From positions 1-6,735 of the forward strand of contig CASEZU010000151.1 in NCBI GenBank assembly GCA_949292445.1: 6,735 nucleotides of DNA, given 5' to 3'. The notes beneath the pieces are model-generated. The model made no database searches and had not been told where the DNA came from. It was given only the letters and a program-made list of their open reading frames with translations. The translations under genes were made by a program, and so were the position numbers. The DNA comes from an uncultured Spirochaetales bacterium. GTDB lineage: Bacteria > Spirochaetota > Spirochaetia > Sphaerochaetales > Sphaerochaetaceae. Positions 5,447-6,735 of the stretch are shown in pieces; within the stretch, counting starts at the first letter, position 1, and each line of letters starts with the position of its first letter.

Positions 5447-5470
5447 ATGGCTGCCAGTTACGGCAGCCAT
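5447..5470. terminator. Shared hairpin terminator between convergent genes
   Basis: ATGGCTGCC (5447-5455) pairs perfectly with GGCAGCCAT (5462-5470): 9 bp with a 6-nt loop. It fills the 36-bp gap between the DUF4867-like gene and the convergent phosphohexomutase gene and can fold on both strands. The flanks are only moderately T-rich (CATATTCTCATATT on plus, TTTCATTC on minus), so efficiency may be modest. Confidence 0.65.
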
Positions 5471-5477
5471 CATATTC

Positions 5478-6735
5478 TCATATTCCGAGGAAAGCCTCGA
5501 TTTCCGCTCTGAGCTCCTTTTCCGTCTCTGCGGCTTTGGCTCTGTCGTCGGATCTTACCGAGAAGTAGATCTTGAGCTTCGGCTCTGTTCCTGACGGGCG
5601 CACGACCACTGAGATCCCGCTTTCTGTGATGAACTTCATCACATCGGATACGGGGAGATCTATTCTGGTCTCCCTGCCGTCTTTGTCTGTTGATACGGAG
5701 TTGAGATAGTCGTTTCTTACAGCAACAGCACTTCCTGCGAATGCTGCGGGCGGCTCGTTCCTCAGCTTCTTTGTCATGGCCTTCATTTTCTCGAATCCAG
5801 CCTCTCCGTCAAACTCATAGCTGTGGAGGGTATTGTAGAAATAGCCGTACTTATCATAAAGCGATGAAAGGACATCCAGGAGGCTCAGCCCTCTTTTCCT
5901 GTAGTAGGCTGTCATGTCAGCGATCATCATTGCGCCGTCCACAGCGTCCTTGTCGCGCACATAGCTTCCTGTGAGATAGCCATAGCTTTCCTCGAAGCCG
6001 AAGATATACCTCGAGGCCTCTCCGTCCTTCTCGAGAAGGCCGATCTGCTCGCCGATGTACTTGAATCCTGTCAGCACCTCACGCATCTCGATTCCGTAAT
6101 GCTCTGCAATGCGGGCGGCCATGTCCGTAGTGACGATCGTCTTGACCGCTACCGGCTTTTCAGGCATCAGCCCCAGTTCCCTGCGCCTTGCCGCGATCCA
6201 GTCGAGAAGAAGGACTCCGGTCTCATTGCCGGAAAGGAGCGTGTAGCTGCCCTCACTGTTTCTGACTGCGATGCCGACTCTGTCAGAGTCAGGATCGGTG
6301 GCGATGAGGATGTCGCTGCCTGTGGCTGCAGCGTCCCTCAGTCCGAGCTCCAGAGCCTCCCTTATCTCAGGATTGGGATAGGGGCATGTCGGGAAGTTTC
6401 CGTCGGGGTTCTCCTGCTCCTTCACCACATGGATGTTGGTGTAGCCGTTCTTTCTGAGACATGCTGTAACACATTTCAGACCGGCGCCGTTGAGCGGGGT
6501 GTAGACGATTGAGAGATTTTTGTCCCCGTCGTTGTCCTTCAAAAGGGACTCGGCGGACACTGCATCGATGAATGCATTCACAGTGTCATCACCGATCCAC
6601 TCAATAGAGCCGTTCCTGATTCCCTCGTCGAAGGATATCCTCTTTATGCCGCTGAAGATGTCGATTCTGTTTATCGCTTCCTGGATAGCCTCTGCGGCTC
6701 TGGTCGTGATCTGGCATCCGTCGGGGCCGTATACC
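5478..6735 (-). CDS. Phosphohexomutase (phosphoglucomutase/phosphomannomutase, PgcA/PGM2-like), 5' end outside window
   Basis: Interconverts hexose 1-phosphates and 6-phosphates through a phosphoserine and Mg2+, linking glycolysis with sugar-nucleotide and polysaccharide synthesis. The frame stays open to the right edge without a fitting start, so the N-terminal part is missing. 418 residues are visible, and full-length relatives have roughly 550-600. The first visible residues, VYGPDGCQITTRAAEAI, are already inside the family fold. Visible motifs are the metal loop ATDPDSDRVGIA (DPDSDR at 6279-6296), the sugar-recognition loop GFEESYGY, and near the C-terminus the phosphate loop RPSGTEPKLKIYF. 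The catalytic-serine loop (usually TASHNP) would lie beyond the window. GFEESYGYLTGSYVRDKDAV and the LYDKYGYFYN block favour the PgcA/PGM2-like subgroup over GlmM. A GTG at 6581 would give a shorter frame but lies in the middle of conserved sequence and is not the start. The gene is convergent with its left neighbour. Confidence 0.92.
   Translation of the reverse strand, partial: VYGPDGCQITTRAAEAIQEAINRIDIFSGIKRISFDEGIRNGSIEWIGDDTVNAFIDAVSAESLLKDNDGDKNLSIVYTPLNGAGLKCVTACLRKNGYTNIHVVKEQENPDGNFPTCPYPNPEIREALELGLRDAAATGSDILIATDPDSDRVGIAVRNSEGSYTLLSGNETGVLLLDWIAARRRELGLMPEKPVAVKTIVTTDMAARIAEHYGIEMREVLTGFKYIGEQIGLLEKDGEASRYIFGFEESYGYLTGSYVRDKDAVDGAMMIADMTAYYRKRGLSLLDVLSSLYDKYGYFYNTLHSYEFDGEAGFEKMKAMTKKLRNEPPAAFAGSAVAVRNDYLNSVSTDKDGRETRIDLPVSDVMKFITESGISVVVRPSGTEPKLKIYFSVRSDDRAKAAETEKELRAEIEAFLGI

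Noticed and set aside
6579..6581. GTG at 6581 as the start of the phosphohexomutase
   Set aside because: The frame continues upstream to the window edge with conserved sequence (YGPDGCQITT), so the true start lies outside.

Overview
The window reads as ordinary chromosomal DNA of an anaerobic, glycolytic bacterium, most likely a spirochaete (Sphaerochaeta/Treponema-like). This rests on recalled family resemblance: the phosphofructokinase is of the atypical 'clade X' ATP-type found in spirochaetes, and the aminotransferase and phosphohexomutase look like those seen in that group. The MATE pump and the DUF4867-like protein would also fit Firmicutes, so the assignment is tentative.

Layout. Positions 2-2990 hold a tight plus-strand operon of three genes: a PLP aminotransferase, a 120-residue ModE-N-type DNA-binding protein, and 6-phosphofructokinase. 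Each junction overlaps (10 nt and 4 nt), so the genes are probably translationally coupled. A clear intrinsic terminator closes the operon at 3009-3043. Positions 2991-3409 are a non-coding gap, described below. A MATE-family transporter (3410-4774, plus) follows. Then comes a DUF4867-like cupin-type protein (4818-5441, plus) with its own good promoter. A shared hairpin at 5447-5470 separates it from a convergent minus-strand phosphohexomutase (phosphoglucomutase/phosphomannomutase type), which runs off the right edge.

The most interesting part is the gap. It appears to hold a free-standing small RNA of about 85 nt, plus strand, roughly 3197-3281. It has an AT-rich upstream element, a -35 and a -10 with a 17-bp spacer, a 5' hairpin starting at the predicted transcription start, a single-stranded linker, and a strong Rho-independent terminator. 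The 12-mer ACCTCCTTTTGT occurs twice: once as the linker between the two hairpins and once in the terminator loop. Its first nine bases match the anti-Shine-Dalgarno tail of 16S rRNA. This is the design expected of a regulatory RNA that pairs with ribosome-binding sites. I do not recognise it as a named family. A leader/attenuator of the MATE gene is the main alternative.

Functionally, phosphofructokinase and the phosphohexomutase both act on hexose phosphates, the first committing carbon to glycolysis and the second interconverting hexose 1- and 6-phosphates. They lie on opposite strands and are not co-transcribed. The small HTH protein inside the phosphofructokinase operon is a candidate local regulator.
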